From the NCBI RefSeq assembly GCF_001189965.1, contig NZ_LFLU01000014.1, positions 89,986 through 153,985 of the forward strand: a stretch of DNA of 64,000 bases, read 5' to 3'. The DNA is from Herbaspirillum rhizosphaerae (lineage in GTDB: Bacteria; Pseudomonadota; Gammaproteobacteria; Burkholderiales; Burkholderiaceae_D). Shown here one piece after another: positions 18,897 through 27,329 of this stretch; position 1 is the first letter of the stretch, and each line of letters starts with the position of its first letter. The notes beneath the pieces are model-generated. The model did not search any database, had not been told where the DNA came from, and saw nothing but the letters and a program-made list of their open reading frames with translations. The translations under genes and the position numbers were made by a program.

Positions 18897-20762
18897 TCAA
18901 GAATCAGATGCGTCATCCTTCCTGTGCAGTTCGGCATCCTTGGCTATTTCAGCCAACTTCCTTTGCAGTTCGGCATCCCCAGCTATTTCAGCGAACTTCG
19001 CCTCACTCTCCCGCTTAATCCTGAGCCAATCCTGAAACATAGGCATCACTTCAGCGGCTCCATGTCGCTGCTCATCTGACAGCATCACTGAAGCTTCTGG
19101 AGCCGCCATAACAGGCTTAGATTCTTGCGTGGTGAGCGGAAGGCTGGCTCTCTTTGCCTCCGAGGATATTTGGGCGCCGACGGCCTGACCACGAATGCCG
19201 ATGTTCTGGCCATGGGAGTCAATCTGCCTTGCACCGCTTGACGTCCTTGATTGGTTGGCAGAAAAACCAAACTGGATAGGCGGTTGGCCTACGCGCCTGA
19301 GCATGGGCCATATTTCACGAGGCAGTGTCACGCCGCGAGATTTCGCATCCCTATCCATGAGATCCATGTGAAGCTGTCGCTTGTTGGCGTGGGTCTGCAT
19401 TGATTGCACAAAACCCGTTAAAACATTGTCGGACCATGCGATCCCCTGAGCAGAAGCCTTATTACGCGCACGACTACTTGCCCCATGGATTGCCTCCGGA
19501 TGCGAAGTCACACCTATCATTGGCGCTCCGTACCGGGTTTCAAAACCTTCCGGATGTCCGTCTTCAAGACTCAACGCCGACACAAGCAATTCGGATTCGT
19601 TGTTTCCGGCAGGTAATGCGCTCTTCTTAGCCGGCAAACGCTTGACGCCTTTTATCTCTGCAGCTGTTTCGACGTCGCCTTGCGGGTCAAGCGCAATGAC
19701 CTTCTCATGCGTGGAATTCACTTTATCCACTCCAGGTGCTCGCGACCCCTCCGGCCACTTTCCTGGCGTGACAACAGGCAGTTTCGGCACCGCTCCAGCA
19801 AGTATCGTATGAACATCTGGAAATCTCAGTCCATGCGCCTGCTCGGCCAATCCGCTCTGGTGAATTTTCTTACTATCCTCATCCAGCATCTCTTCTTGGG
19901 CGCTGAATCCCCTCGCCATCGATCGTGATCCGCCACATACCGCCAGTATGGGCAAGCCTGTGTTGCGCGCATATCTGATCATTGCCTGCTCATGGATTTC
20001 GCGTGTGACGGCGTCTCTCTCATTAAGCTCTGCTGCAAGTTTTTCATCTAACCCTAGCTCCTGGACACGTTCTTCATCCAGCGTAAGCCTATCCTGCCCC
20101 CCCGGGATGTACAAGCCGTTTGCCGCAGCAAGATCGGCCATCAGACAAGCGCGGGCAAGCGCGCCCTGCTGTGCGTCTGCAGCGCTTACTTCGGCCTCCG
20201 GAACTCCCTGGGTTTTATCATAGACGCGCTCACGAGCGCGGAACAATACCTCCAGCTCGTCGACCGAGAGCTTTATGGGGGGCACTTTCTTTATGGGGCG
20301 GTGCTTGACCTCTTCATCGGGTACGAAAGCTCTCTTGTCATACCCATACGCTTCGCGATAACTGATCGCCACCGTTACAGGCGATGTTGATCGCCTGTTA
20401 AAAATATCATCGATTCGCTGCCGCTCTGCTGCGTCCATCACGATGCCTGGCTTTCGTTCTACGTCTGGAATGGCATCATCTTCGTGCGCCGCCTTCACCT
20501 CGCCGGACGTAGGCGCCATGGGCAGGGGAGGATACGCGCTCGGCGCTGACCTCTTGGACTCATCTCCGCCGTCGCCGCCATCTCGCGCATGCCTCGCAAC
20601 TTCACGCGCAAAGCTCGAATTGGAAGAAAGGCCAAGCGGCATACCCGGTCCCGGCTGTGGGTTACTTTGCTGCGGCACCGCTGCGTGATTGCCGATAACA
20701 GCCGCGCTATCCCTGACTGCTGCTGGTCGAGGTTCTCTTTCAGGTCGTCCGGCAGATCTCAT
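18897..20762 (-). CDS. Large protein with peptidase C26-like glutamine amidotransferase domain (possible effector)
   Basis: I do not recognise this 621-residue protein as a whole. Residues 215-430 resemble class-I glutamine amidotransferases of the gamma-glutamyl-GABA hydrolase (C26) type. Matching elements are GLYIPGGQD (216-224), LPILAVCGGSRSMARG with candidate nucleophile Cys276, VNSTHEK (348-354) and GVTSHPEA giving candidate His421/Glu423. So a Cys-His-Glu triad appears present. The N-terminal 110 residues are Pro/Ser/Gly-rich and probably disordered. The C-terminus has a 13-residue tandem repeat. There is no signal peptide or membrane segment. The ATG at 20762 follows AAGGG. The gene looks lower in GC than its neighbours and has its own candidate promoter, hinting at acquisition. 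A secreted effector is a guess. Confidence 0.6.
   Translation of the reverse strand: MRSAGRPEREPRPAAVRDSAAVIGNHAAVPQQSNPQPGPGMPLGLSSNSSFAREVARHARDGGDGGDESKRSAPSAYPPLPMAPTSGEVKAAHEDDAIPDVERKPGIVMDAAERQRIDDIFNRRSTSPVTVAISYREAYGYDKRAFVPDEEVKHRPIKKVPPIKLSVDELEVLFRARERVYDKTQGVPEAEVSAADAQQGALARACLMADLAAANGLYIPGGQDRLTLDEERVQELGLDEKLAAELNERDAVTREIHEQAMIRYARNTGLPILAVCGGSRSMARGFSAQEEMLDEDSKKIHQSGLAEQAHGLRFPDVHTILAGAVPKLPVVTPGKWPEGSRAPGVDKVNSTHEKVIALDPQGDVETAAEIKGVKRLPAKKSALPAGNNESELLVSALSLEDGHPEGFETRYGAPMIGVTSHPEAIHGASSRARNKASAQGIAWSDNVLTGFVQSMQTHANKRQLHMDLMDRDAKSRGVTLPREIWPMLRRVGQPPIQFGFSANQSRTSSGARQIDSHGQNIGIRGQAVGAQISSEAKRASLPLTTQESKPVMAAPEASVMLSDEQRHGAAEVMPMFQDWLRIKRESEAKFAEIAGDAELQRKLAEIAKDAELHRKDDASDS
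18926..18998 (-). repeat. 39-bp imperfect tandem repeat in the 3' end of the C26-like gene
   Basis: Two copies begin with GCAGTTCGGCATCC on the plus strand at 18926 and 18965, a period of 39 bp. They encode two 13-residue units of the form AEIAxDAELxRKL near the protein C-terminus, likely helical. Confidence 0.7.
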
Positions 20763-20790
20763 GATTTTCCCTTCTTAAAAGGTCCAGGCA

Positions 20791-20818
20791 AGCATAATGA
20801 ATCCCTTTCTTCCGCCAA
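20791..20818 (-). promoter_or_regulatory. Candidate promoter for the C26-like gene
   Basis: Minus-strand TTGGCG (20818-20813), a 16-base spacer and TATGCT (20796-20791) lie in the 72-base gap after the TRAP permease gene. This would allow transcription independent of the uronate operon. Confidence 0.35.
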
Positions 20819-20834
20819 GCTTTCAAGAGCATGC

Positions 20835-22751
20835 TCAAGAAAATCCGAAGCGCCGCGGCAGCCACAAACTCAGATCCGGCCAGACGATGATCACCACCAG
20901 CGTGACCAGCAGCATCGCCAGATATTTCAGATACGGCTTCACCACATCCTGCAAACGCACCTGGGCGATTGCGCAGGTCGCATACATCCCCAGTCCGAAC
21001 GGCGGCGAGAACAGGCCGATGCCCATCGAAATCACCAGGATAATGGCAAAGTGTAGAGGATTGTAGCCAAGCTGTACCGCAATGGGCGTAAGCAGTGGTC
21101 CGAAAATGATCAGCGCCGGTGCGCCTTCCAGCACCGCGCCGAACAGGATCAGCGCCAGCACCGAGATCAGGATGAACATCCAGCGACCATAATCGTGAGC
21201 CAGGCTCACCATCAGTTCGGCCAGCGCATGCGGGATCTGTTCCACGGTCAGTGCATACGCCACGCTGCTGGCGGCTGCCACGATGAACAGCACCATGCCC
21301 GACATCGACGCTGCATCGACGAACAGCTTCACCAGCACCTTGCGGTTGAGTTCGCGGAAAGCCAGCCAGCCGACCACGATCGCATACACCACAGCGAACG
21401 AGGAAATCTCGGTCGACGTCGCCACGCCGGAAGCCACGCCCTTGCCGATCATCACGATCATGATCAGACCTACCAGCGCGCCGCCGATCAGCTTGCCCAT
21501 CGGACGCGGCTTGATGAAGACGACGCTGACGTCGACCTTGCGGCCGGTGTAGTACGCCAGGATGGACAAAGCGATCGCCATCGCCAGCGCCGGCAGGATC
21601 CCCGCGAGGAACAGGCCGCCGATCGACAGATTGGCGACGAAGCCGAGGATGATCATGTTGATGCAGGGCGGAATCGTCTCTGCCATGATGGCCGAGGCTG
21701 CCAGCAGGCCGGCGGCTTCGTTCGGATTCTGCCGGGTCTGGCGCACCGCCGGCATCAGGATGCCGCCCACGGCGGCGACGTCGGCCAGCTTGGAGCCGGA
21801 CACGCCCGAGAAAAAGGCCATCGCCGTCACCATGATCAGATTCAGGCCGCCGCGCAGACGCCCGAACATGCGCAGCAGCAGTTCGATCAGGCGCGACGAC
21901 ATGCCGTTGCACTCCATCACCATGCCGGCCAGGATGAAGAACGGCACCGCCAGCATGACGAAGTGGTCGGTGCCGGCCGCGACCTGCTGGGCGAACACCA
22001 TCACTGACAGAGACGGCTCCAGCAGGAAGAACATCAGCGCGCCGAAGGTCAGCGAAAACGCAATCGGCACGCCCGCCACCAGACAGAACAGGAAGCCGAA
22101 CAGCAAAACGTGCATCGGCCTCAGCGCATGATCGGGCCAGAACTCCTGTAAGGCCAGCACGCCGCCGACCACCGCCAGGCCAAGCAAACCCGACACCAGC
22201 GCATGGCGGCCGAACTTCTTCAGCGCATGCGTCATCGCGAACACCGACAACAGCAGGCTGCCGATCAGCACCGGCAAGACAAAAATCGTCTGCGGCAAAC
22301 CGGAAGGCGTGGTCTGGTCGTTGGAGATCTCCAGCAGCAGCCAGGTGGTGTAAGCCAGCGACATGGCGACAAAGGCGATCACCCAGTCGCACAGCCGGAG
22401 GATATACGGCAGCCATGATTTCGGAAAAACGCCGCGCAGGCTGTCGATGCCGACGTGGCGGCTGCGACCCAGCACGCTGGCCGCGCCGAAAAACACCAGC
22501 GTGATCATCAGCGCGCGCGCCACTTCTTCCGACCATTCCAGCGGATCGTGCAAGGCGTAGCGCCAGATCACCGAGAAGAACACCACCAGCACATCGACCG
22601 CCAGCACCGCCGCCGAGGTCAGCTCCAGCACGCGTTGCAGGCGCGGATAATCCACCACATCGTTGGGCGAGGCGTGCAGCGACTGAATCGCATTTTCGAC
22701 TGCTGCAGCGTCTTCGGGCGGCGCCAGCGGCGCGGTCATTGTCTTCATCAT
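20835..22751 (-). CDS. TRAP transporter fused permease (DctQ-DctM)
   Basis: This is the membrane part of a tripartite ATP-independent periplasmic transporter that imports organic acids with a sodium gradient. The 638-residue protein is a fusion. Residues about 40-205 form the small DctQ-type unit with four hydrophobic segments (FFSVIWRYALHDPLEWSEE is typical). Residues about 210-630 form the large DctM-type channel with a dozen hydrophobic segments. DctM hallmarks include GVPIAFSLTFGALMF, FVMLAVPFFILAGMVMECNG, FFSGVSGSKLADVAAVGGIL and FGLGMYATCAIA. It starts 31 bases after dctP, so the two are cotranscribed. Confidence 0.93.
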   Translation of the reverse strand: MMKTMTAPLAPPEDAAAVENAIQSLHASPNDVVDYPRLQRVLELTSAAVLAVDVLVVFFSVIWRYALHDPLEWSEEVARALMITLVFFGAASVLGRSRHVGIDSLRGVFPKSWLPYILRLCDWVIAFVAMSLAYTTWLLLEISNDQTTPSGLPQTIFVLPVLIGSLLLSVFAMTHALKKFGRHALVSGLLGLAVVGGVLALQEFWPDHALRPMHVLLFGFLFCLVAGVPIAFSLTFGALMFFLLEPSLSVMVFAQQVAAGTDHFVMLAVPFFILAGMVMECNGMSSRLIELLLRMFGRLRGGLNLIMVTAMAFFSGVSGSKLADVAAVGGILMPAVRQTRQNPNEAAGLLAASAIMAETIPPCINMIILGFVANLSIGGLFLAGILPALAMAIALSILAYYTGRKVDVSVVFIKPRPMGKLIGGALVGLIMIVMIGKGVASGVATSTEISSFAVVYAIVVGWLAFRELNRKVLVKLFVDAASMSGMVLFIVAAASSVAYALTVEQIPHALAELMVSLAHDYGRWMFILISVLALILFGAVLEGAPALIIFGPLLTPIAVQLGYNPLHFAIILVISMGIGLFSPPFGLGMYATCAIAQVRLQDVVKPYLKYLAMLLVTLVVIIVWPDLSLWLPRRFGFS

Positions 22752-22782
22752 GGCTTCCTTTGGCTCCGGATTCGGCGCGACA

Positions 22783-23820
22783 TCAGCCGCGCACGGCGAC
22801 GATCTCGTCGACCACCGGCTTGACCGCCGGATATTGCGCAGTGAACTCGCCCCACAGCGGCGCCACGTCCTTGCGCAGCGCTTCGCGATCGACGGTCGAA
22901 ACGGTCAGGCCAAGTCCCTTGAGTTTTTCAAAGGCGTCGCGCTCCATATCGGCGGCGCGCTGGCGTTGATACATGGTTGCCTCGGTCGCCGCATCGAGGA
23001 AGGCCTTTTGCAAATCAGCCGGAATCTTGGCGAAGGAACGCTTGCCGATCACCGGCGTCTGCGGGTTGTAGATGTGCTGGGTCAGCGCGCAATATTTGGC
23101 GACTTCGAAGAACTTGCCTGCCAACGCGGTCGGTGCATCATGTTCAAAACCATCGACCACGCCGGTCTGCAGCGAGGTGTAGATTTCACCGAAAGGAATC
23201 GGCGTCGGCACCGCGCCCATATAGCGCAAGGTGCTGACGAAATTTTTCACGGGCAGCACGCGGATCTTGGTGCCCTTGAGTTCCGCCACGCTGCGCACCG
23301 GATTCTTGGTGAACACATTGCGCGCCCCCAGCGAATATGCCCAGCCCAGCACCTGTACGCCGATGCGGTCGTACATCAGCTTGCTCAGGATGGCGCCGGC
23401 CTTGCCGTCCAGGGCGCGGCCGGAATGATCGAGGTTGGCGAACAGATAGCCCATGTCGAGCACGCCGATTTCCGGCACGGTAGTCGACCAGATCGACGAG
23501 CCCGAGATCATCATGTCGACGCTGCCGATGCGCACCTGGTTGACGACATCGGATTCCTTGCCGAGCTGATCGCTGGGGAAATAGTTGACGACGATCTTGT
23601 TGCCGACGGCGGCCTTCAGGTTCTGCGCGAAGCGGCTGTACCAGACATAGTGGGCGGAATTGGCGTCGAGCGGCAGCGTCGACGACATGCGCAGCGTGAC
23701 CAGCGGCTTCTCCTGCGCGAAGGCGAGGTTGCCGGACAAACCCAGCCCCGTCGATGCGGCGGCGCCGATCGCCAGGCCGGTTTTCAGAAATTGTCGTTTG
23801 GATGCGTTGGTGGTGTTCAT
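22783..23820 (-). CDS. TRAP transporter substrate-binding protein (DctP family)
   Basis: This periplasmic solute receptor works with the fused permease downstream. The 345-residue protein has a signal peptide (KRQFLKTGLAIGAAAS up to NLAFAQ) that resembles a Tat-like leader but has KR instead of RR. DctP features include DQLGKESDVVNQVRIGSVDMM, the ligand-binding KGTKIRVLPVKNF and EIYTSLQTGVVDGFEHDAP. ATG codons at 23823 and 23820 both follow AGGAG; the second has the better spacing. Given the adjacent uronate dehydrogenase and lactonase, hexuronate is the most likely ligand; TRAP receptors for glucuronate and galacturonate are known. Confidence 0.92.
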   Translation of the reverse strand: MNTTNASKRQFLKTGLAIGAAASTGLGLSGNLAFAQEKPLVTLRMSSTLPLDANSAHYVWYSRFAQNLKAAVGNKIVVNYFPSDQLGKESDVVNQVRIGSVDMMISGSSIWSTTVPEIGVLDMGYLFANLDHSGRALDGKAGAILSKLMYDRIGVQVLGWAYSLGARNVFTKNPVRSVAELKGTKIRVLPVKNFVSTLRYMGAVPTPIPFGEIYTSLQTGVVDGFEHDAPTALAGKFFEVAKYCALTQHIYNPQTPVIGKRSFAKIPADLQKAFLDAATEATMYQRQRAADMERDAFEKLKGLGLTVSTVDREALRKDVAPLWGEFTAQYPAVKPVVDEIVAVRG

Positions 23821-23904
23821 CATGTCTCCTGTAGTTTTATATAGGTCTACTTTTGCTTGCTGCTGATGCCTGTCCTTTGCTACCCACTGCCCTGCCTGGC
23901 GGTT

Positions 23905-24783
23905 CTATCCTTTCGCAAACGGTGTGTCCGGCATGCCGGCGACACCCGGATTCAGTGTCCAGACGATGCCCGCGCCGGCGTCGCCTTGCGGCGCGCCGAG
24001 GCTGATGCTGGTGACGATCATGGTCTTCAGGTCGTCGCCGCCGAACGCGCACATGGACGGCTTTTTCGCCGGCACTTCGATAGCTCGATCGAGCTTGCCG
24101 TCCGGCGTGAAGCGCAGCAGGCAACCGGCGTCGTTGGCGCAAATCCAGTAACAGCCGTCGATATCCATCGCCGCGCCGTCGGGACGGCCGCGATGCTGGT
24201 TGAGATCGGCAAACACGCGGCGGCGCGACGGCGTGCCGCTGTCGAGGTCGTAGTCAAACGCCCAGACCAGGCGGCTGGCAGGATGCGAGTCGGACAAATA
24301 CATGGTCTTGCCGTCGGGTGACCAGGCCAGACCGTTCTGCACGATCAGGCCATCCACCACCGGCGCCGACAAACCCGCTGCGTCATAGCGATACAACTTG
24401 CCGTCGGCGCGCGCGAGCGACATGTCAAGACACATCACGCCACTCCAGAATCGTCCCTGGCGGTCGCAACGGCCGTCGTTGAAACGCTGGTCGGCTTGCA
24501 GGCCGACCGGCTGTGCAAGCTTGTCCAGCAGCACGTTGCCATCGTCCTGCAGCGTCACGCTGAAGATGCCGGTATGCATGCCGGCGATCAAGCCGCCCGC
24601 GTCGTCGGGTGCGATGCACGCCACCATTTCCGGCAGTTGCCATTGCTGGTAAATGCCGTCGACGGTCTGGCGGCAAATCAGCTTGCGCGCAATGTCGACC
24701 CAGTACCAGGCCGATTGCGCGGCATGCCAGAACGGGCTTTCGCCGACGTCGTAACGGTGATCGTTGAGGGGAAGGGCTTGCAT
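23905..24783 (-). CDS. SMP-30/gluconolaconase-like sugar lactonase, probably aldarolactone lactonase
   Basis: SMP-30-fold six-bladed beta-propeller enzymes open sugar lactones with a divalent metal. The 292-residue product has the metal ligand region GESPFWH (Glu15), WVDI, RFNDGRCDRQGRFWSG, QNGLAWSPDGKTMYLSDS with the Asn and Asp ligands, and RPDGAAMDIDGCYWICA. It lies 21 bases after the uronate dehydrogenase gene. In known oxidative uronate pathways such a lactonase hydrolyses the 1,4- or 1,5-aldarolactone formed by that enzyme. The assignment to this step is inference from context. Confidence 0.88.
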   Translation of the reverse strand: MQALPLNDHRYDVGESPFWHAAQSAWYWVDIARKLICRQTVDGIYQQWQLPEMVACIAPDDAGGLIAGMHTGIFSVTLQDDGNVLLDKLAQPVGLQADQRFNDGRCDRQGRFWSGVMCLDMSLARADGKLYRYDAAGLSAPVVDGLIVQNGLAWSPDGKTMYLSDSHPASRLVWAFDYDLDSGTPSRRRVFADLNQHRGRPDGAAMDIDGCYWICANDAGCLLRFTPDGKLDRAIEVPAKKPSMCAFGGDDLKTMIVTSISLGAPQGDAGAGIVWTLNPGVAGMPDTPFAKG

Positions 24784-24804
24784 GGTGGATATCCGGGGTA
24801 TTTT

Positions 24805-25638
24805 CTATTCGTATTGCGGACCGGCCAAAATGAACGGACCGCCCTGAAAGTTGCCGGCGTCGTCGGCCGGCGGCCAGGAACCGGTGAAAGGAAAACGTTC
24901 CGCGTAGGGATCGGCGGAATCGTGCGCCACGAAGCCGAGATGCCCGGCCTTGCTGTTGTCCCACCAGTTGATGCGATTGTCGGAAACGCCGTAGACGATG
25001 CTGTGGCCGACGCGCGGCGTGAACAGGGCGCAGCGCACCAGTTCGACGAAATCGTCGTAGCTCAGGTAAGTCGCCAGCATGCGCGCGTTGCGCGGCTCCG
25101 GAAAGCACGAGCCGATGCGCAGGCAGACCGTCTCCACGCCGAAGCGGTCAAAGTAGTAACGCGACAGCGATTCGCCGAAACATTTGCTCAACCCGTACAA
25201 GCCATCAGGACGCAGCGGGCTGTCGGCATCGATGCGCTCGGTGGTCGGGTAGTAACCGACTGCGTGGCTGGAGCTGGCGTAGACCACGCGCCGGATGCCG
25301 CGCTTGTGCACGCCCTCATACAAATTGTAGGTGCCCTGGATGTTGGCGTGCATCAGTTGCTCGAACGGCGCTTCCAGCGAACGGCCGCCGAAGTGCAGAA
25401 CGGCGTCGACGCCTTCCAGCATGTCGTATACCGCCGCCTTGTCGGCCAGGTCGCAGACGGCGATTTCTTCACCCGCCGCCGCAGCGCCGAGATCGCCGAT
25501 ATCGGACAGCCGCAGCACCTCGGCCCATGGTTTCAGGCGTTCGCGCAGCAGCTGGCCGAGGTTGCCGGCAGCACCGGTCAGCAGCAATCGCCGGAAAGGT
25601 TTTGAAGGAGACGCCTGATGATCTTGCGAATTGCTCAT
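24805..25638 (-). CDS. udh: Uronate dehydrogenase (NAD-dependent, SDR family)
   Basis: Udh oxidises glucuronate or galacturonate to the aldaro-lactone with NAD+. The 277-residue protein has the dinucleotide-binding TGAAGNLG (21-28), the catalytic Ser in YASSSHAVGYYP (about 120-131) and the YxxxK pair Tyr148/Lys152 in YGLSKCFGE. RIGSCFPEPRNARML and the late NRINWWDNSKAGHLGF closely resemble characterised bacterial uronate dehydrogenases. The N-terminus is about 15 residues longer than typical, so a later start is possible. It heads a four-gene unit with the lactonase and TRAP genes. Confidence 0.88.
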   Translation of the reverse strand: MSNSQDHQASPSKPFRRLLLTGAAGNLGQLLRERLKPWAEVLRLSDIGDLGAAAAGEEIAVCDLADKAAVYDMLEGVDAVLHFGGRSLEAPFEQLMHANIQGTYNLYEGVHKRGIRRVVYASSSHAVGYYPTTERIDADSPLRPDGLYGLSKCFGESLSRYYFDRFGVETVCLRIGSCFPEPRNARMLATYLSYDDFVELVRCALFTPRVGHSIVYGVSDNRINWWDNSKAGHLGFVAHDSADPYAERFPFTGSWPPADDAGNFQGGPFILAGPQYE

Positions 25639-25885
25639 GTCTGTGAATCGCCGTTGGTTGGACTACCGGCGCTGAGCAGGCGGCATTGATTTCCACGCAG
25701 ACCGAAGCCGCGAAATCCTGCCGTATCACCCCGGCGCACGCCGGCCACTCAGCAAAGAAGGAACAACAACATGTCAGCGCGCCCTTGCCGCGGCACGCGG
25801 AACAGTCAGCTAACAGAAACGAAAGGACAGCGTAAAAGCATGCATGGAGTGTCTCCGGAGATATCGTTATTTTTAATTGGCAGTC
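25639..25885 (-). promoter_or_regulatory. Long 5' leader of the uronate operon
   Basis: If the promoter at 25886-25914 is real, the udh mRNA has a leader of about 240 bases. It contains a GGAG-preceded 11-codon ORF (25810-25845) and GC-rich inverted segments near 25730-25745 (GGCGTGCGCC). No longer coding sequence is supported on either strand. The rest of the gap up to 26131 holds no gene that I can support. Confidence 0.35.
25810..25845 (-). CDS. Possible 11-residue leader peptide upstream of udh
   Basis: An ATG at 25845 preceded by GGAGACACTCC opens the frame MHAFTLSFRFC and stops at TAG. It would be the first ORF on the udh operon transcript, about 170 bases before udh. It has three Phe codons but no clear attenuator hairpin pair was found. 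A chance ORF is quite possible. Confidence 0.2.
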   Translation of the reverse strand: MHAFTLSFRFC

Positions 25886-25914
25886 ATCGTACAACATGAA
25901 AATTTTGAATGCAA
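25886..25914 (-). promoter_or_regulatory. Candidate promoter of the uronate operon
   Basis: Minus-strand TTGCAT (25914-25909), a 17-base spacer and TACGAT (25891-25886). The -10 lies inside the imperfect palindrome TTGTACGA, which has the dyad form of a GntR-type operator. No regulator gene is adjacent. Confidence 0.4.
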
Positions 25915-26131
25915 GGACATTCGATCCGCTATTTTTTTCACGCGTTGAGCTGTTTTTGAGAGCGTGATTATCGTCCTGAAAGCCGCACCCCTGCTGGCAT
26001 CTGCAAAAAAGAATGACTTGCCTTTATGTCATCTGATGACTGATAACAATTTTTTGCCGTGATGCATCTCGCAACCCATCCGAAGTGCACAGTTCGCCAG
26101 CGCGGCGCGAAGCACAGTTGCGCACCGAAGT

Positions 26132-26139
26132 CCGATCGG
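26132..26139. promoter_or_regulatory. Possible second operator core CCGATCGG
   Basis: The same 8-base palindrome CCGATCGG as in the operator at 26184-26195, 54 bp upstream and just before the proposed -35. It overlaps another palindrome, ATCGGCCGAT. It may be an auxiliary TetR site. Confidence 0.3.
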
Positions 26140-26149
26140 CCGATTTGGC

Positions 26150-26178
26150 TTGCACCTGCTTTTAAGCCGCACTAGACT
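26150..26178 (+). promoter_or_regulatory. Candidate promoter of the NTF2-like/TetR operon
   Basis: TTGCAC (26150-26155), a 17-base spacer and TAGACT (26173-26178). Transcription would start near 26185, right at the palindromic operator, about 60 bases before the first gene. Confidence 0.5.
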
Positions 26179-26183
26179 TTGTT

Positions 26184-26195
26184 TACCGATCGGTA
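26184..26195. promoter_or_regulatory. Perfect palindrome TACCGATCGGTA, probable TetR operator
   Basis: A 12-bp perfect inverted repeat of the ACCG-CGGT type common for TetR-family operators. It is immediately downstream of the proposed -10 and 49 bases before the operon that encodes a TetR regulator. Binding there would block transcription, giving autorepression. Confidence 0.55.
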
Positions 26196-26243
26196 CAAAA
26201 CGTTTTCACCGCAGTCCAACTTCATCTCAATGACAGGTGCCCC

Positions 26244-26717
26244 ATGACGACATCCCGCCCTCCGCTTCCACCGTTCACGCGTGAAACCGCGATCCAGAAA
26301 GTCCGCGCCGCCGAAGACGGCTGGAATACCCGCAACGCCGAGAAAGTCTCGCTGGCCTATACCGAAGACAGCCGCTGGCGTAATCGCGCCGACTTCGTGC
26401 AGGGCCGCGAAGCCATCGTCGCTTTCCTCTCCAAAAAATGGGTGCGCGAACAGCAGTACCGCCTGATCAAGGAATTGTGGGCGTTCGAAAGCAACCGCAT
26501 CGCGGTGCGCTTCGCCTATGAATGGCATGACGACTCGGGTAACTGGTTCCGCTCGTACGGCAATGAAAACTGGGAGTTCGATGAGAACGGCCTGATGCGC
26601 GTGCGCCATGCCTCGATCAACGACCTGCCGATCAAGGAAGGCGAGCGCAAATTCCATTGGGACCAGTCGGCGCCGCGCCCGGCCGATCATCCGAGCCTGA
26701 GCGACCTCGGCTTGTGA
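26244..26717 (+). CDS. NTF2-like (DUF1348 / SnoaL-type) protein
   Basis: A 157-residue soluble protein of the nuclear-transport-factor-2-like fold. The pattern [29 protein letters not shown], then [13 protein letters not shown] and [29 protein letters not shown], is typical of DUF1348 proteins. They form a small alpha+beta cone with a hydrophobic pocket. The biochemical role is not known. Its stop lies 19 bases before the TetR gene, so the two are almost certainly cotranscribed, and the regulator probably controls this gene. AGGTG precedes the ATG at 26244. Confidence 0.85.
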   Translation: MTTSRPPLPPFTRETAIQKVRAAEDGWNTRNAEKVSLAYTEDSRWRNRADFVQGREAIVAFLSKKWVREQQYRLIKELWAFESNRIAVRFAYEWHDDSGNWFRSYGNENWEFDENGLMRVRHASINDLPIKEGERKFHWDQSAPRPADHPSLSDLGL

Positions 26718-26736
26718 TGAGAACGGTTCGTACCCA

Positions 26737-27327
26737 ATGACCGACGCAACAATCGTCGCGAAGCCGCTCTCGCAACGCGAGGAACTGATCCCGGTGCTGG
26801 CTGAAATCTTCCGCGCCCACGGCTACGAAGGCGCCAGCCTGGCGCGCATTACCGAAGGCACCGGGCTGGGCAAAGGCAGTCTGTACTACGTGTTCCCGGG
26901 CGGCAAGGACGAGATGGCGAACGCCGTGCTGAGCCATATCGACGGCTGGTTCCAGCGCGAGGTATTCATCCCCTTGCGCGAAAGCGGCGAGGGCGAAGAC
27001 GCCATGGCCGGCATCGCCCACATGTTCCGCGAGGTGCAGCGTTACTTTTTATCGGGACGCAAAGTGTGCCTGATCGGCGTGTTTGCGCTGGTCAACGTGC
27101 GCGATCGCTTTGCCGACAAGGTGAAGGATTATTTTGTGGACTGGGCGGCGGCGCTCAACGATGCCTTGCTGCGCAGCGGTCTCGATGCCGACGAAGCCGC
27201 CGGCTGGACCGAAGAGATACTGGCCGCCATCCAGGGCGCGCTGGTGTTGGCGCGCGCCATCGACGATCCGGCAGTGTTTGTGCGGACGCTCGATCGCTTG
27301 CAGCAACGCCTGCAAGCGACCGGTTAA
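26737..27327 (+). CDS. TetR/AcrR family transcriptional regulator
   Basis: A 196-residue regulator with an N-terminal helix-turn-helix at about residues 15-60, including AEIFRAHGYEGASLARITEGTGLGKGSLYYVFPGGKDEM, the TetR consensus with the terminal Tyr-Tyr/Phe helix. The C-terminal ligand-binding domain is all-helical and close to the TetR_C group seen with DUF1348 partners (segment QRYFLSGRKVCLIGVFAL). It probably represses its own operon through the palindrome at 26184-26195. The inducer is unknown. The stop lies 2 bases from the convergent hydrolase gene. Confidence 0.9.
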   Translation: MTDATIVAKPLSQREELIPVLAEIFRAHGYEGASLARITEGTGLGKGSLYYVFPGGKDEMANAVLSHIDGWFQREVFIPLRESGEGEDAMAGIAHMFREVQRYFLSGRKVCLIGVFALVNVRDRFADKVKDYFVDWAAALNDALLRSGLDADEAAGWTEEILAAIQGALVLARAIDDPAVFVRTLDRLQQRLQATG

Positions 27328-27329
27328 TA

